The notes under the pieces were generated by a model. The model worked only from the letters and a program-made list of their open reading frames with translations, did not search any database and was not told where the DNA came from. Shown here in pieces: positions 7,345-16,793 of a DNA stretch of 36,394 bases (the first letter of the stretch is position 1; every line of letters starts with the position of its first letter). The position numbers and the translations under genes are program-made. The DNA lies in the NCBI GenBank assembly GCA_937899435.1, contig CALBQG010000016.1:1-36394 (forward strand), in the 5' to 3' direction. The stretch comes from UBA11540 sp003445125 (GTDB taxonomy: Bacteria; Bacillota; Clostridia; Oscillospirales; Ruminococcaceae).

Positions 7345-9744
7345 TCAATTTCCTCCTTTCTTCACGTCATACGACATCGATTTGACGGTTCTGCCATCGA
7401 CGGTGACATCTTTCTTGCCGTAGTTGACCAGGATCGACGTGCCGTTTTCATACAGGGTTTCAAAGACATGATCTTCAACTTCGCGGTGATTTTTGATCTC
7501 CACGCTCTGAAGGTCGCCCAGAATACCGTCAAGCTCCTTATACATCTCCGCTGCGGTATCCAGCCACACGCTGTAATCCGCCGCATACAGGTAGTTATAT
7601 TCGGAATCCTTCAACGTACTGGTTTCTTTTGCGGTGATGGTGAACAACAGGTTCGATCCGGTTTCGATCGATTTCAGGAATGCTTCCTCAATATCGCCCG
7701 AAGCACTGATTGCCGGAGACGAATAAGGAATCCAACCGTGAAGCACAATCTGAACAAACGGAACCGCGTAGTCTTCCATCAGATAGTCGCTGGAGAACGA
7801 CGGCACGGAAGAAATGTAATCCGCATAGGTCATGGCATACGCATTCGGCTGTTTGAGCAGAAGCGAGGTTTTTTCAGACATCTTAGAAAGAATGTCCGAA
7901 ACCTGCGACTGCTGGTAACCGCGGTCATAGACCGCGTGAGAACGGTAGTCGGTATACTGCATATTGACCAGCGCATCCAAAGAAAGGGTGTTCATGCCCA
8001 ATTTGCTGTATGCTTTATCGAACTTGCCGTAAATCTCCTCCAACAGCATATTGGACACCAGGAAGCTCGGCGTGGAGCCCAACGCTTTGGTTCCCGATCC
8101 CAGGAAGTATTTAAACACTTGGATCGGCGTACGGTTGACGTTCTTGGCGAGCAATTTGGATTTGCTGTATCCGTTTCCTCCGCCGGTGACTTTCAAAAAT
8201 TCAACCCGCGGGAAGATCGTAGCGTCCAGCTCCTCGGCGGTTTTCAGAAGATTCTGATACTCGCTCTTGCCGCCCAATTTCTTTTCAAACGACATCTTTG
8301 TCGGCACCAGTTTATTCGGTCCGCCCGTCTGCCAGCCGACATAGTCCACCACCGTGCGATCCACACCGAGATTCTTTGCCTCCTGCAGGATCGACGCCAG
8401 CTCTTTATAGGTGGTCATGGCAACGGTTTCCTCAGTCGGGAAGCCCAGCACGTTACCGTCTTTTGTGACAGCACCGTACACTTCCAGAAACAGCGGAAGT
8501 TTGCCGGAGGTGTCTTTCTTTTCAAAGTTCTGCGTCTCGATCAGATACTCACGGTATCTTCTCGCCATGCCCGCATAGCTGACGTCATCCTGATCCAGCA
8601 TGAAGTATTCTACCTGCAGATCGGAGCTTTCATAAGTATACGGTGCGATGGTCGTCAGAATCTTGGCGTTCCAGTTGCCTTCACCCATGGTATAGTAGTC
8701 TTTTTTACGAAGGGTGAATGTAGTACCCACACGGTTATACGCCGTACTCTTCGTCGAAGACGGCAGTGCGGAAATTTCCGCATCGGAGCCTTCGGTGATG
8801 ACCGCCACATAGCCGTGGTCGTTCTTCACCATACCGAACACCGGCAGAACTTGCTGCTGGGTGACGGTATATTTGACGCTCAGCGTGATTGCCTGATCAC
8901 GTCCGTACACCGGCTGGTTATACTCCAGGCGGCTTCCCTGTCCGTTGTTGAAATTGATGACCGCGCCCGATCCGTCCGGCACAAACACATAACCGGTATC
9001 ATTGATACTGCCGGCACCGAAGTGCGGAATCAGTGTGATGTTCATGATACGGTTGGGGCTGTCTGTACGGTCGGCGCCCTCATCGATTTCTTTGGTCAGA
9101 ATCGTCGCTTTGAAGGAGTCCTCGGTGATGGTATAGGTGACCGGGATCGAGAACAGTTCCTTCTTACGGCTGAAATCGTACACAATCTTGATACCGTCCT
9201 CAATTTGTGTGACGGTATAGGTGCCGGAGTTGACCGACGACACCTGAGAGTTTGCGTTGGCAGACTGGTTCTTGATATCCACATACTGAACCCAGACCTG
9301 CGCCTGCTGCTGCAATTTCAGGGATCCCGTGACGTACGGGTCGTCCTTGGCGTTCACCGGGTTGGTGAACCAGATTTCTCCGGTTGCCTTATTTTTGACA
9401 CCGATGTTCAGATATTTGTCACCCTCGGCAAGATACAGCTGCATATTGCCTTTTTCCGCCACCAATTTCATGGACGCCAGGGCTTCTTCATCGCTTACAG
9501 TCTCAAAATCCTTGGGATCGGCGGCAGGTTCTTCGTCGGTCGGCGTTTCACCTTCTCCATCCCCTGTCTCGGCTTCGGGATTCTCCGTCGCAGTTTCATC
9601 CGCCGGAGCTGTCGTCGTGTCCTCCTGCTCGGTCACGGTCGTGTCGGAAGAAGTGTCTTCCTCCGCCATGACTGCTGTCGGCAAGCAGGTCAGGAGCATC
9701 GACAGCACCAATGCGGCGCTTAAAATTCGGATATTTTTTCGCAT
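7345..9744 (-). CDS. DUF5696 domain-containing secreted protein
   Basis: A 799-residue exported protein with a Sec signal peptide (cleavage likely after VMA near residue 27). A Thr/Glu/Asp-rich, acidic, presumably flexible linker spans about residues 28-85, followed by a long globular region matching what I know as DUF5696: the GEIWFTNPV start, RIMNITLIPHFGAG, GYVFVPDGSGAVINFNNG, YAGMARRYREYLI and DRTVVDYVGWQTGG. The middle part has the feel of a glycosidase-like barrel, but no catalytic residues can be assigned with confidence. The ATG at 9744 follows GGAGGAGG. Members of this family sit in ABC sugar-transporter operons in Paenibacillus and Clostridia, as here. It may process or capture the transported glycan at the surface; the function is unknown. 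Confidence 0.85.
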   Translation of the reverse strand: MRKNIRILSAALVLSMLLTCLPTAVMAEEDTSSDTTVTEQEDTTTAPADETATENPEAETGDGEGETPTDEEPAADPKDFETVSDEEALASMKLVAEKGNMQLYLAEGDKYLNIGVKNKATGEIWFTNPVNAKDDPYVTGSLKLQQQAQVWVQYVDIKNQSANANSQVSSVNSGTYTVTQIEDGIKIVYDFSRKKELFSIPVTYTITEDSFKATILTKEIDEGADRTDSPNRIMNITLIPHFGAGSINDTGYVFVPDGSGAVINFNNGQGSRLEYNQPVYGRDQAITLSVKYTVTQQQVLPVFGMVKNDHGYVAVITEGSDAEISALPSSTKSTAYNRVGTTFTLRKKDYYTMGEGNWNAKILTTIAPYTYESSDLQVEYFMLDQDDVSYAGMARRYREYLIETQNFEKKDTSGKLPLFLEVYGAVTKDGNVLGFPTEETVAMTTYKELASILQEAKNLGVDRTVVDYVGWQTGGPNKLVPTKMSFEKKLGGKSEYQNLLKTAEELDATIFPRVEFLKVTGGGNGYSKSKLLAKNVNRTPIQVFKYFLGSGTKALGSTPSFLVSNMLLEEIYGKFDKAYSKLGMNTLSLDALVNMQYTDYRSHAVYDRGYQQSQVSDILSKMSEKTSLLLKQPNAYAMTYADYISSVPSFSSDYLMEDYAVPFVQIVLHGWIPYSSPAISASGDIEEAFLKSIETGSNLLFTITAKETSTLKDSEYNYLYAADYSVWLDTAAEMYKELDGILGDLQSVEIKNHREVEDHVFETLYENGTSILVNYGKKDVTVDGRTVKSMSYDVKKGGN

Positions 9745-9763
9745 ATCGTGTTCCTCCTCCCTG

Positions 9764-10378
9764 CTATACTCGGAAGATCAATTCGTTATAAATTCCCGCT
9801 ACGAAGCTATACACCTGGTTCCACAACGTACCTGCCAGCACGCACAGGAACAGGATGATGAACACTCCGAGCAAGGCTGCCAATGTGGAAAAGAACGTCT
9901 TTTTGAACGTATACTGATGCACGGTGTTCAGTCCGATGAATCCGACAGCCAGCGACCAGATCAGTCCGGCGGTATGAATCATGCTGACAAACGCATACTC
10001 GCTCTGAACCACGTAGTTGGATGCCAACACGGAGAAAAGACGCGTCATGGTATACGGTACCAGTGCATAGCACACGGCAATATAAATCTCGTAAAAATGT
10101 CCCTCTCCGTCGAACAGCGTACACACTGCCCAGTTTGCCGCGGCAAACAGGAAAAACGGAATCAGGTTCGACACGGCAAGAAGCAGGATATTTAAATCCT
10201 CCGGCTTATTGGTCGTGAACAGGAACCCTGTGTACTGATATTCCACGATGGAAACGAAGTAGTAAAACAGCAGGAACAACGTGGCACAAACCACAGAGCC
10301 TTTATGCTGCCACTTGATTTCCTCAAATCCGTGGAACGGGTGAGCCAGCGTATACAAGGCGTGTTTGAATCTGCTCAT
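9764..10378 (-). CDS. YIP1-family integral membrane protein
   Basis: A 204-residue protein with about five hydrophobic segments: ATLFLLFYYFVSIV near residue 33, ILLLAVSNLIPFFLFAAANW near 84, a segment near residue 112, one near 150 and FIILFLCVLAGTLW near 180. It opens with the family-type MSRFKHALYTLAHPFHGFEEIKW. The Yip1 domain in bacteria has no settled biochemical role. Its ATG overlaps the stop of the upstream NHL gene by four bases (ATGA), implying translational coupling and perhaps a complex with that protein. The gene sits between the two permease pairs and the DUF5696 gene, suggesting a structural or assembly part of the transporter (inference). Confidence 0.8.
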   Translation of the reverse strand: MSRFKHALYTLAHPFHGFEEIKWQHKGSVVCATLFLLFYYFVSIVEYQYTGFLFTTNKPEDLNILLLAVSNLIPFFLFAAANWAVCTLFDGEGHFYEIYIAVCYALVPYTMTRLFSVLASNYVVQSEYAFVSMIHTAGLIWSLAVGFIGLNTVHQYTFKKTFFSTLAALLGVFIILFLCVLAGTLWNQVYSFVAGIYNELIFRV

Positions 10379-11889
10379 GCTTTTACACCCCCTGCTTTCT
10401 TCTTTTTCCGCGCACGGACAACTCTCGGAACAATTGCGATTGCCGCAATCACCAGCACAATTCCGGTGAATATGTAGCCGAAGTTCTTTTTCAGTTTGAT
10501 CGACCGCAATTCCACGTAGGCATCTTCATAGCCGTCACGGTCATAAGCAAGCTCAAAATACTTCAGCGCCTGCTCAAAATTGCCGGCTTCGTACTCTGCT
10601 TTACCGAGGCTGATATACGCCACGTCATAGTTACTGTTGAGTTTGAGCACCTGCGTCCACGGCTCCACCGCTGCCGCGTATTCGCCGTTATTGTACAGGC
10701 TGATTCCTTCGGTGACCAGTTGTCCGAACGTCGTTTGCTTGAACGTCGTGACAGATCCGTCTTCCGAATCCAGAACATAGACCTGCGTATCATGCTCTTC
10801 AATGGCAATTGGCGCGAGGAAGGTTCCGAACTGCTGTCCGGTTACGGCACCCATGGCACCGAAAACGTACAGAAGGTTATATTCGTTATCATAAACGAAG
10901 ATCTTGCCTTCCGACTGATCCAACAGATAGATCAGTGTGCAGTCATCGTTCAACGCGGAATCGATGAAGTTGCTTCCCGTACGGTTTCCGCCGACAATTC
11001 GCACTTCGGAATCGCCGAGGATCGTTTTATCATACGCCAGGTCGGTATAGAAGCGGCGGCGCTGTTTGACAACGTCGATACCCTTCGGGTTCAGCTTCTT
11101 GAGCTGTCCGGAGTTATCCCACGAGCTAGTGAACAGGGTGGCATAAACAAAGTTGTCATTGCCGTAGGTCATGCTCTTATACTCCACCGGAGTGAAGGTG
11201 ACGGCAGATTCTCTCTGCTCATCCGACATGAAACGCTCCCAGAAATAGTACGCGATGACTTCCGCCGTCGCTTTGACTCGGGAAGTTCCGTAATAAGCAA
11301 GGAAGTTGCCTTTTTCATCGAACGTCAGGATACCTTTATTGTTGGAACGGCTCAGCACATACACGATGCCCGACATATCCGAAAATACTTTGATCGGGAT
11401 CAGCTCATCCGTCTGCTCGTACACATCGCTGTTGACGGGCTTGGTGATGATACTGCGCAGGGTCAGATCGGGATTGGCAATCAGCACTCTGCCGTTGCCG
11501 GTATCTGCCACGAAAACCGATCCGTCCTCGGACACGTACATACCTTCCGGATTCTTGAACGTGATCTTCTCCTCGCCCTGTGTGAACGAATCGATCACAC
11601 CGAGATAGTTCATCTCAAGGTCGAATTTGACGATACGGCTGTTGCCGGTATCGGTCACGTACACGATATCGTCGTCCCCGATGAAAATGTCCTGCGGATT
11701 GCTGAAATCTCCGCACTCGTAATCTCTGCCGGCAAAATATTCGTCGGGCATATATCCGGTCGGTGCCGGCACAGACTCTTTCCACGAGTTATAGTTATAA
11801 CCCTCATACGGTGTCTGTGCCGAGGCGGGAATCGCGAACAATGTTGTCAGTATGGCAAGCGCCAGCACGACTGCTATCAATCTTTTCAT
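10375..11889 (-). CDS. NHL-repeat beta-propeller protein with TPR and C-terminal membrane anchor
   Basis: A 504-residue exported protein. A signal peptide ends at ASAQ near residue 24. NHL-type repeats follow from about residue 60 to 390: NPQDIFIGDDDIVYVTDTGN then SRIVKFD, and NPEGMYVSEDGSVFVADTGN then GRVLIANP. Two TPR-like helical hairpins follow at about 395-465 (EGISLYNNGEYAAAVEPW, LGKAEYEAGNFEQALKYFE). A single hydrophobic helix near 475-492 is followed by a RARKKKK stop-transfer tail. So the propeller and TPR face outward and the protein is anchored at its C-terminus. It probably offers a binding surface near the permeases. It starts 12 bases after the upstream permease and is coupled to the YIP1 gene. 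No catalytic motif is visible. Confidence 0.82.
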   Translation of the reverse strand: MKRLIAVVLALAILTTLFAIPASAQTPYEGYNYNSWKESVPAPTGYMPDEYFAGRDYECGDFSNPQDIFIGDDDIVYVTDTGNSRIVKFDLEMNYLGVIDSFTQGEEKITFKNPEGMYVSEDGSVFVADTGNGRVLIANPDLTLRSIITKPVNSDVYEQTDELIPIKVFSDMSGIVYVLSRSNNKGILTFDEKGNFLAYYGTSRVKATAEVIAYYFWERFMSDEQRESAVTFTPVEYKSMTYGNDNFVYATLFTSSWDNSGQLKKLNPKGIDVVKQRRRFYTDLAYDKTILGDSEVRIVGGNRTGSNFIDSALNDDCTLIYLLDQSEGKIFVYDNEYNLLYVFGAMGAVTGQQFGTFLAPIAIEEHDTQVYVLDSEDGSVTTFKQTTFGQLVTEGISLYNNGEYAAAVEPWTQVLKLNSNYDVAYISLGKAEYEAGNFEQALKYFELAYDRDGYEDAYVELRSIKLKKNFGYIFTGIVLVIAAIAIVPRVVRARKKKKAGGVKA

Positions 11890-11901
11890 TCGCTCTCCCC
11901 C

Positions 11902-12774
11902 TTACTTAATGCCTGCCGTAGACATCGTTTCGATGATGCGGCTCTGCGACAAAATGAAGGTGGCGATCGGCGGGATCAGAAGCAGCAGCGATGCTGCCAT
12001 GCCGACACCCATACGGGCGATACCGGCAGAAGCAATCTGCGACAGTGCGGTCGGCAGCATCTTCAACTGCTCATCGAAGATATACGATCCGCCGGTGCTG
12101 TTCCACAGTCCGGTGAACGAGAAGATGACCAATGTCAGCCACGCAGGCTTGACGTTGGGCATGACCACTTTCCAGAAAATCGTCCACTCATTGGCACCGT
12201 CGATACGAGCGGCTTCCAGAAGCGGCGTCGGGATACCTTCCATGAACTGCTTCATCAGGAACATACCGAACGCACCGCCGACTGCCGGGATGATCAGTGA
12301 CCAATAAGTATTGATCCAGCCCAGTGTGGACATAATGATGTATGTCGGAAGCGCTGTAACCGTTCCGTTGAACAGAAGCGAAAGCTGAATCACATTAAAA
12401 ATGCCTTTCCTTCCGGGAAATTCGTGTTTGGCAATCGGGTACGCGCACAGCGACGCGATAACCACGTGCGACGTGGTTCCGATCAAGCTGACAAACACGC
12501 TGTTGAACACGTAACGCGAGAACGGCACCCAGGAGTTCGCCGTTACGATGAACAGATCGCGGAAGTTGTCCAAAGTCGGGTTGACTACATAAAACCGCGG
12601 CGGGAAAGCAAACAATTCCTCAAAGGGCTTGAATGCCTGGATTATCGTGTATACAAACGGCAATGCCATAAACAATGCCACAATCAGCAACAGCAGGAAT
12701 ACAACGATATCTCCCCACAGCGAACGGTTAATTCTTTTTTTGCCGGATGCATGGATACGTTTGGACTCTGCCAA
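11902..12774 (-). CDS. Carbohydrate ABC transporter permease, MalG type (first pair)
   Basis: A 290-residue CUT1 permease. A basic N-terminus (KRIHASGKKRINRS) is followed by about six membrane segments (first IVVFLLLLIVALFMALPFVY) and the EAA loop PLLEAARIDGANEWTIFWKV near residue 195. It ends in the family-like QSRIIETMSTAGIK. The start is a TTG at 12774: no ATG lies nearby, and AGGAGGT stands eight bases upstream. It begins 26 bases after its partner permease. With that partner it forms the first of two permease pairs in the operon. Confidence 0.9.
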   Translation of the reverse strand: MAESKRIHASGKKRINRSLWGDIVVFLLLLIVALFMALPFVYTIIQAFKPFEELFAFPPRFYVVNPTLDNFRDLFIVTANSWVPFSRYVFNSVFVSLIGTTSHVVIASLCAYPIAKHEFPGRKGIFNVIQLSLLFNGTVTALPTYIIMSTLGWINTYWSLIIPAVGGAFGMFLMKQFMEGIPTPLLEAARIDGANEWTIFWKVVMPNVKPAWLTLVIFSFTGLWNSTGGSYIFDEQLKMLPTALSQIASAGIARMGVGMAASLLLLIPPIATFILSQSRIIETMSTAGIK

Positions 12775-12800
12775 AAGAATCGACCTCCTCTGAGTTATTT

Positions 12801-13781
12801 TTAATCGTTATGCGCTACGCCTTTCAGTACTTTCTGAACCACGTTATTGAAAAGTACCATGAACACAAACAGTACCACCGCGATGGCGGAAGCGTAACCC
12901 ATTTCGTATCGTGTATTACCGTAGTCGCTGATATGCGTTACGATCGTATCCGCTGCATATCCTACGGACGGCGAACCTGCCAGAGCGGTAATAATACCGC
13001 TGACTGAGAACGAAGCACTGATCTGCAGCACGGCACTCAGCACCAGCTGTCCGTACATCTGTGGTATCGTGATATACCACAACTGCTGGAAGCGGTTCTT
13101 GACGCCATCGATGGCACCTGCCTCGAACAGTTCCTGGTTCAGGGACTGGAAGCCGGCGATAAATGTCAAGAATCCGGTACCGAGACTCAGCCACAACTGA
13201 ATGATGATGATAATCGTCAGCACATAGCGCGAATCCTGGAACCAAAGGATCGGATCGCTCAGGATTCCCAGTTTGATCAAAAAGCTGTTGACCAGTCCGT
13301 ATTGGTCAGAGCTGAAAATGAACTGCCAGATGGTGTACACACCGCCGGAAATCGACGGCGCATACAGGATCACAGTCAGGATCGTTCTGACCTTCGGATG
13401 AAGGTCGTTGATCATCCATGCAAACACAAAACAAAGGATATAACTTACAGGTCCCGTAATCATACCGAACACCAAGGTATTGCGCACGGTGATCAGGAAG
13501 ATACTGTCTTCCACGAACAGGGTTTCATAGTTCAGAAGCCCTACCCAGGACGGTGACTGCAACATATTAAAATAGGTGAAGCTGAGTCCGATGGAGATGA
13601 CCACCGGCAGGACGGTGAAAACAAAGAAGATGATCAGAAACGGTGCCATCATGAAATAGCACGCACGGTTCTCCTTGATCCGGTATCCCAAAGAAAATTT
13701 ATCTACCGGTTTTCTCGCCTTGCCTGCGGCGGCAATTTTTTCGGAAACAGCGTCTTTCTCGACAACTGCGCTGTTATTCAA
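12801..13781 (-). CDS. Carbohydrate ABC transporter permease, MalF/UgpA type (first pair)
   Basis: A 326-residue membrane protein with a charged cytosolic N-terminus (about 45 residues), about six membrane segments (first CYFMMAPFLIIFFVFTVLPV) and an EAA loop ELFEAGAIDGVKNRFQQLWY near residue 235. The frame is open further upstream into the SBP gene, but the SD AAGGAGG (13796-13790) lies eight bases before a TTG at 13781, giving a start at LNNSAVVEKD. This keeps it clear of the SBP gene, whose stop codon abuts the same SD. A TTG start is also used by its partner permease. It is the usual second gene after a sugar-binding protein. Confidence 0.88.
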   Translation of the reverse strand: MNNSAVVEKDAVSEKIAAAGKARKPVDKFSLGYRIKENRACYFMMAPFLIIFFVFTVLPVVISIGLSFTYFNMLQSPSWVGLLNYETLFVEDSIFLITVRNTLVFGMITGPVSYILCFVFAWMINDLHPKVRTILTVILYAPSISGGVYTIWQFIFSSDQYGLVNSFLIKLGILSDPILWFQDSRYVLTIIIIIQLWLSLGTGFLTFIAGFQSLNQELFEAGAIDGVKNRFQQLWYITIPQMYGQLVLSAVLQISASFSVSGIITALAGSPSVGYAADTIVTHISDYGNTRYEMGYASAIAVVLFVFMVLFNNVVQKVLKGVAHND

Positions 13782-13794
13782 AGGTGCCCCCTCC

Positions 13795-15048
13795 TTACTG
13801 CAATCCGAATTCTTCACGCTTACGCGCAATCTCGCTGTCGGTCTGTTTTGTCCATTCCAGCAACGCGCTGCGCGGCTCTTCTCCGGAGCTTACCACTGCC
13901 TGGAAAGCGTTGTTGAAGTTACGTGTCAAATAGTAGCCGCCCGGAACTTCTTCCACTTCGACCAGATGCGAGCGCTGTTCATTGATGACATCCCGCGTCT
14001 TTTTCGGCCATCCGAGGTTTTCAAAGGCTTCCAGGTTGGCGGTTGCCACACGTGCAGTCGGTCCGAGAAGGGCTTCCAGTTCGCGTCCGTAACGTGCCTG
14101 TGCCTCTGCACCGGTACGCCACTTGATGTACTCCCAAGCCCAGCTTTCACGATCCGCATTGTCGCTCTTGATGGCAATGATGGACGTTCCGCCCGCTGCC
14201 TCGCTGCGATCGATAGTTCCGTCCTCTCTCTCGGTGCCCGGAAGAATATCCATCTCCCAGAGTCCAGTGATTTCCGGAGCCGCCTGCTGCAGCTGCGTAT
14301 AGAACGTATAAGCGGAGAATCCGATCGGCATTTCGCCGGAACGGAAACGGTTGAAGAAATCGTAGGACACGGACAGTTTATACTGGGTAAACAGGTTGGT
14401 GTATTCCGTGAACACATCGATTGCGGTCTTGCTCGTCAGCGCCGTTGCGGAAAGGTCTTCATTATAATAACTTCCGCCGTGCTGATAGAGCAATGTGCCG
14501 TAGATACCCGCCATACCGACTTCCAGGTTGTTTCTTTGCAGGATCGGAAGCATACGGTACACATCCGTCCAAGTCTGCGGCACTTCCATGCCCAGTTCTT
14601 CAAGAATATCGGTACGGTAAAACATCATATTGAAGGTCTGCGTTTCGGGGAGCGCATACACCGCATCACCGAGGGTATATGCCGTGGTGGCTCCCGGAGT
14701 GAACCGGCTATTGACGATTTCGTCAAAATCATCAAACTGCTTGAGATTGACCAGCGTTCCGCGGATTGCCAGGTTCATCGGCGTTCCGCGATCGGAGTTT
14801 GTAACATCCGGGTTTCTTCCCGCGGCAATTGCCTGAATCAGCGATCCCTGCACCAGGTTCAGGTTAACGTAAATTCCCGACTGGGAAGTGAACATATCAT
14901 CAATCATCTGCTTGAGGATATTGGCGTTATCACGTCCGGCGCTCGTCCAGACAGTGATGGTCTTGACATCCTCGCCCTCGGCGACGTTACCGACGCTCGT
15001 GTAGTCCTCGGTGAACGAAGCGATGAACGCCTGCACCTCGTGAACCAC
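13795..15048 (-). CDS. Extracellular solute-binding protein, C-terminal part of a frameshifted gene
   Basis: This open frame encodes the family 1 sugar-binding domain: TITVWTSAGRDNANILKQMI, GRNPDVTNSDRGTPMNLA, YALPETQTFNMMFYRTDILE, WTDVYRMLPILQRNN and AWEYIKWRTGAEAQARYGRE. It has no signal peptide. The frame stays open upstream of the nominal start to about 15140, where it would join the preceding frame (encoding NLGFLGTVDEVTPANSEFKR just before). The native protein is therefore about 1,000 residues, with this domain at its C-terminus (from about residue 613). One base is missing near 15128-15140 in this sequence. The stop codon abuts the ribosome site of the downstream permease. The ligand is unknown, probably an oligosaccharide. 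Confidence 0.85.
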   Translation of the reverse strand: MVHEVQAFIASFTEDYTSVGNVAEGEDVKTITVWTSAGRDNANILKQMIDDMFTSQSGIYVNLNLVQGSLIQAIAAGRNPDVTNSDRGTPMNLAIRGTLVNLKQFDDFDEIVNSRFTPGATTAYTLGDAVYALPETQTFNMMFYRTDILEELGMEVPQTWTDVYRMLPILQRNNLEVGMAGIYGTLLYQHGGSYYNEDLSATALTSKTAIDVFTEYTNLFTQYKLSVSYDFFNRFRSGEMPIGFSAYTFYTQLQQAAPEITGLWEMDILPGTEREDGTIDRSEAAGGTSIIAIKSDNADRESWAWEYIKWRTGAEAQARYGRELEALLGPTARVATANLEAFENLGWPKKTRDVINEQRSHLVEVEEVPGGYYLTRNFNNAFQAVVSSGEEPRSALLEWTKQTDSEIARKREEFGLQ

Positions 15049-16793
15049 ACCCTCAAAGAAGTTCGACTGAGTACGTTTGAACTCGGAATTTGCCGGGGTG
15101 ACTTCATCGACAGTACCCAGGAAGCCAAGGTTGTGATATTATTCTTATATTCCGCCAGGCGCCGCGGCAGTTTGTAGGTTTCCGTGATAAAGCTGTCCAC
15201 CAGCAGGTACGCCTGCTCCAGGGTGGCTGCTTCCGATCCTTTACCGGTCGTTTTGATGATCTCGGCTTCCACGTGCTTGAGTGAGTTGGAAACCGTGGTC
15301 AAACGCGGAATCAGGTCATTGATTTTTCTCTCCAGATAGTACTGGCGGTAGCTGTCCGGAGAAGTGGAAGTGATCATGATGATCTTACGGTACAAATAGT
15401 TGAGCTGATAGACGCACTCGTCGATCTCGGCAAGCAGTTCCGCCATCTCGCCCAGCGTGACTTCCATGGTAATGGTGTGTTTGCCGGGTTCCAGATAGAA
15501 ATAGAACGTCTCGCCCGTCTGCTCATCGCTGAGCGTCTTGAAGCCCCAGTTACGGGTATATTCAAAGCGCGCGTTCTGCATTTCCTCGAACGGCACCTCG
15601 CCGTCAATACGGATGGTACGTGTCACAAACATTCCGCGCAGATAGTTTTGCTTATAACGAACGCCGATTTTATAATATCCGGCATTCTGAATTTCAAAAT
15701 CCCACTGAATCCACTGTCCGGGGGAAGCCCAGCTGTCTCCGCCGACGATATTCATGCGGATCTTTGACGGATCCGACGGCTGTGTCAGTGCATCGGTACG
15801 ATCCGACGCCGGCGTCAGCATGGAATGAGATTTATAGGAAGTTTTCTCCGCTTCGATTTCAATCGGTTTGCCCAGTGTTTCCACTGTCGAAGCGTTGATC
15901 TCCGATTCGGAGACGTTTTTCATCAGTTCTTCATAGGAAGGGGCGACTTCCTTCTGATAGATACGGATAGAATCCAGAATGGCACTTTCGCCGACACATT
16001 CCAGCGAGATGGTATGTACACCTTCGGAGAAGTAGAAGTAGAAGCCTTCATTATAGATACCTTCCGAATCGCGGAAGATGTTCTCCAGCCACATACCGAC
16101 CTGCACCTGCTCGGGGCGAAGCTCGTTGCCGCGGTTATCTTTCTCGAAATCATTGGTCGAATTGACGAAGATGCGGTTGAATTCAAAATTCTTCATGGAA
16201 TTGAACTGAATCTTTCCGTCAATACGCATTTCGTAGGCAATCGTAGTCAAAGAATCCGTGAACGGATAATAGGACAGCGCCACATTGTACAAGCCGCCTT
16301 TTCCTTGAGGAATTTCGACCTGCCATGTCAGCTTGCCGCTTTCCTTTTCCCATTTCACCACGTTTTCCTTGCCTTCATAGGACGGCAGAATTTCCACGTC
16401 GGCACCCTCATCTTTGATATAGCTTGCCGCGGGGATGGTGGTTTCATAGTCCGGAAAACTTTCTTTGTTATAGCGTTTGAGATGATTGACATAGTTATTG
16501 TCACGACCGTATTCATCCGCTGCCAGGACGGTCTGTCCCGCAGGATCGCTCGTTTCTTCTCCGGAGCCTTCTTCCGTGGAAGTTTCTCCTTCTGTCGTTT
16601 CATTCCCCGGTGCGGGTGAGATCACCAAATCCGCATCCACATCCGTTTCGCTTGCCGAAGACGTTTCCGCCGTCGTTTCCGAACTTGTCGCCGCGGAGTT
16701 CTCTCCGTCCGCGAAAGCCGTCAGGGGCATCACTGCTGTCAACAGCATCGCCAATGCTGTTGCCGCGCTGAATGCTCTCAAGCCCTGTTTCAT
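14904..16793 (-). CDS. N-terminal modular part of the frameshifted solute-binding protein (signal peptide, CBM-like domains)
   Basis: The real coding part runs from the ATG at 16793 to about 15130; the last 75 or so codons of the open frame are an out-of-frame tail. A signal peptide (cleavage after AFA near residue 28) is followed by a Ser/Thr/Glu-rich linker to about residue 90. Two beta-sandwich modules resemble CBM6/35-type domains (WQVEIPQGKGGLYNVALSYY and YFYFSEGVHTISLEC; then IEIEAEKTSYKSHSM, GQWIQWDFEIQNAGYYKIGV and FYFYLEPGKHTITMEV). A helical spacer leads into the binding domain encoded in the next frame. A TTG two codons upstream is rejected because GGAGGC spaces correctly to the ATG. 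It is the first gene of the operon. Whether the shift is real or a sequence error cannot be told here. Confidence 0.8.
   Translation of the reverse strand: MKQGLRAFSAATALAMLLTAVMPLTAFADGENSAATSSETTAETSSASETDVDADLVISPAPGNETTEGETSTEEGSGEETSDPAGQTVLAADEYGRDNNYVNHLKRYNKESFPDYETTIPAASYIKDEGADVEILPSYEGKENVVKWEKESGKLTWQVEIPQGKGGLYNVALSYYPFTDSLTTIAYEMRIDGKIQFNSMKNFEFNRIFVNSTNDFEKDNRGNELRPEQVQVGMWLENIFRDSEGIYNEGFYFYFSEGVHTISLECVGESAILDSIRIYQKEVAPSYEELMKNVSESEINASTVETLGKPIEIEAEKTSYKSHSMLTPASDRTDALTQPSDPSKIRMNIVGGDSWASPGQWIQWDFEIQNAGYYKIGVRYKQNYLRGMFVTRTIRIDGEVPFEEMQNARFEYTRNWGFKTLSDEQTGETFYFYLEPGKHTITMEVTLGEMAELLAEIDECVYQLNYLYRKIIMITSTSPDSYRQYYLERKINDLIPRLTTVSNSLKHVEAEIIKTTGKGSEAATLEQAYLLVDSFITETYKLPRRLAEYKNNITTLASWVLSMKSPRQIPSSNVLSRTSLRVWFTRCRRSSLRSPRTTRASVTSPRARMSRPSLSGRAPDVITPISSSR

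Noticed and set aside
7468..9723. A 751-codon open frame antisense to the DUF5696 gene, and similar long antisense frames (1336-2571, 3410-5050, 10720-12300)
   Set aside because: They are mirror frames of well-supported genes, have no ribosome sites or family features, and are rich in His/Arg as expected from reversed codons.
15120..15145. Programmed -1 frameshift as the explanation of the split binding-protein gene
   Set aside because: No slippery heptamer of the X XXY YYZ kind or downstream pseudoknot is visible; a lost base fits better.
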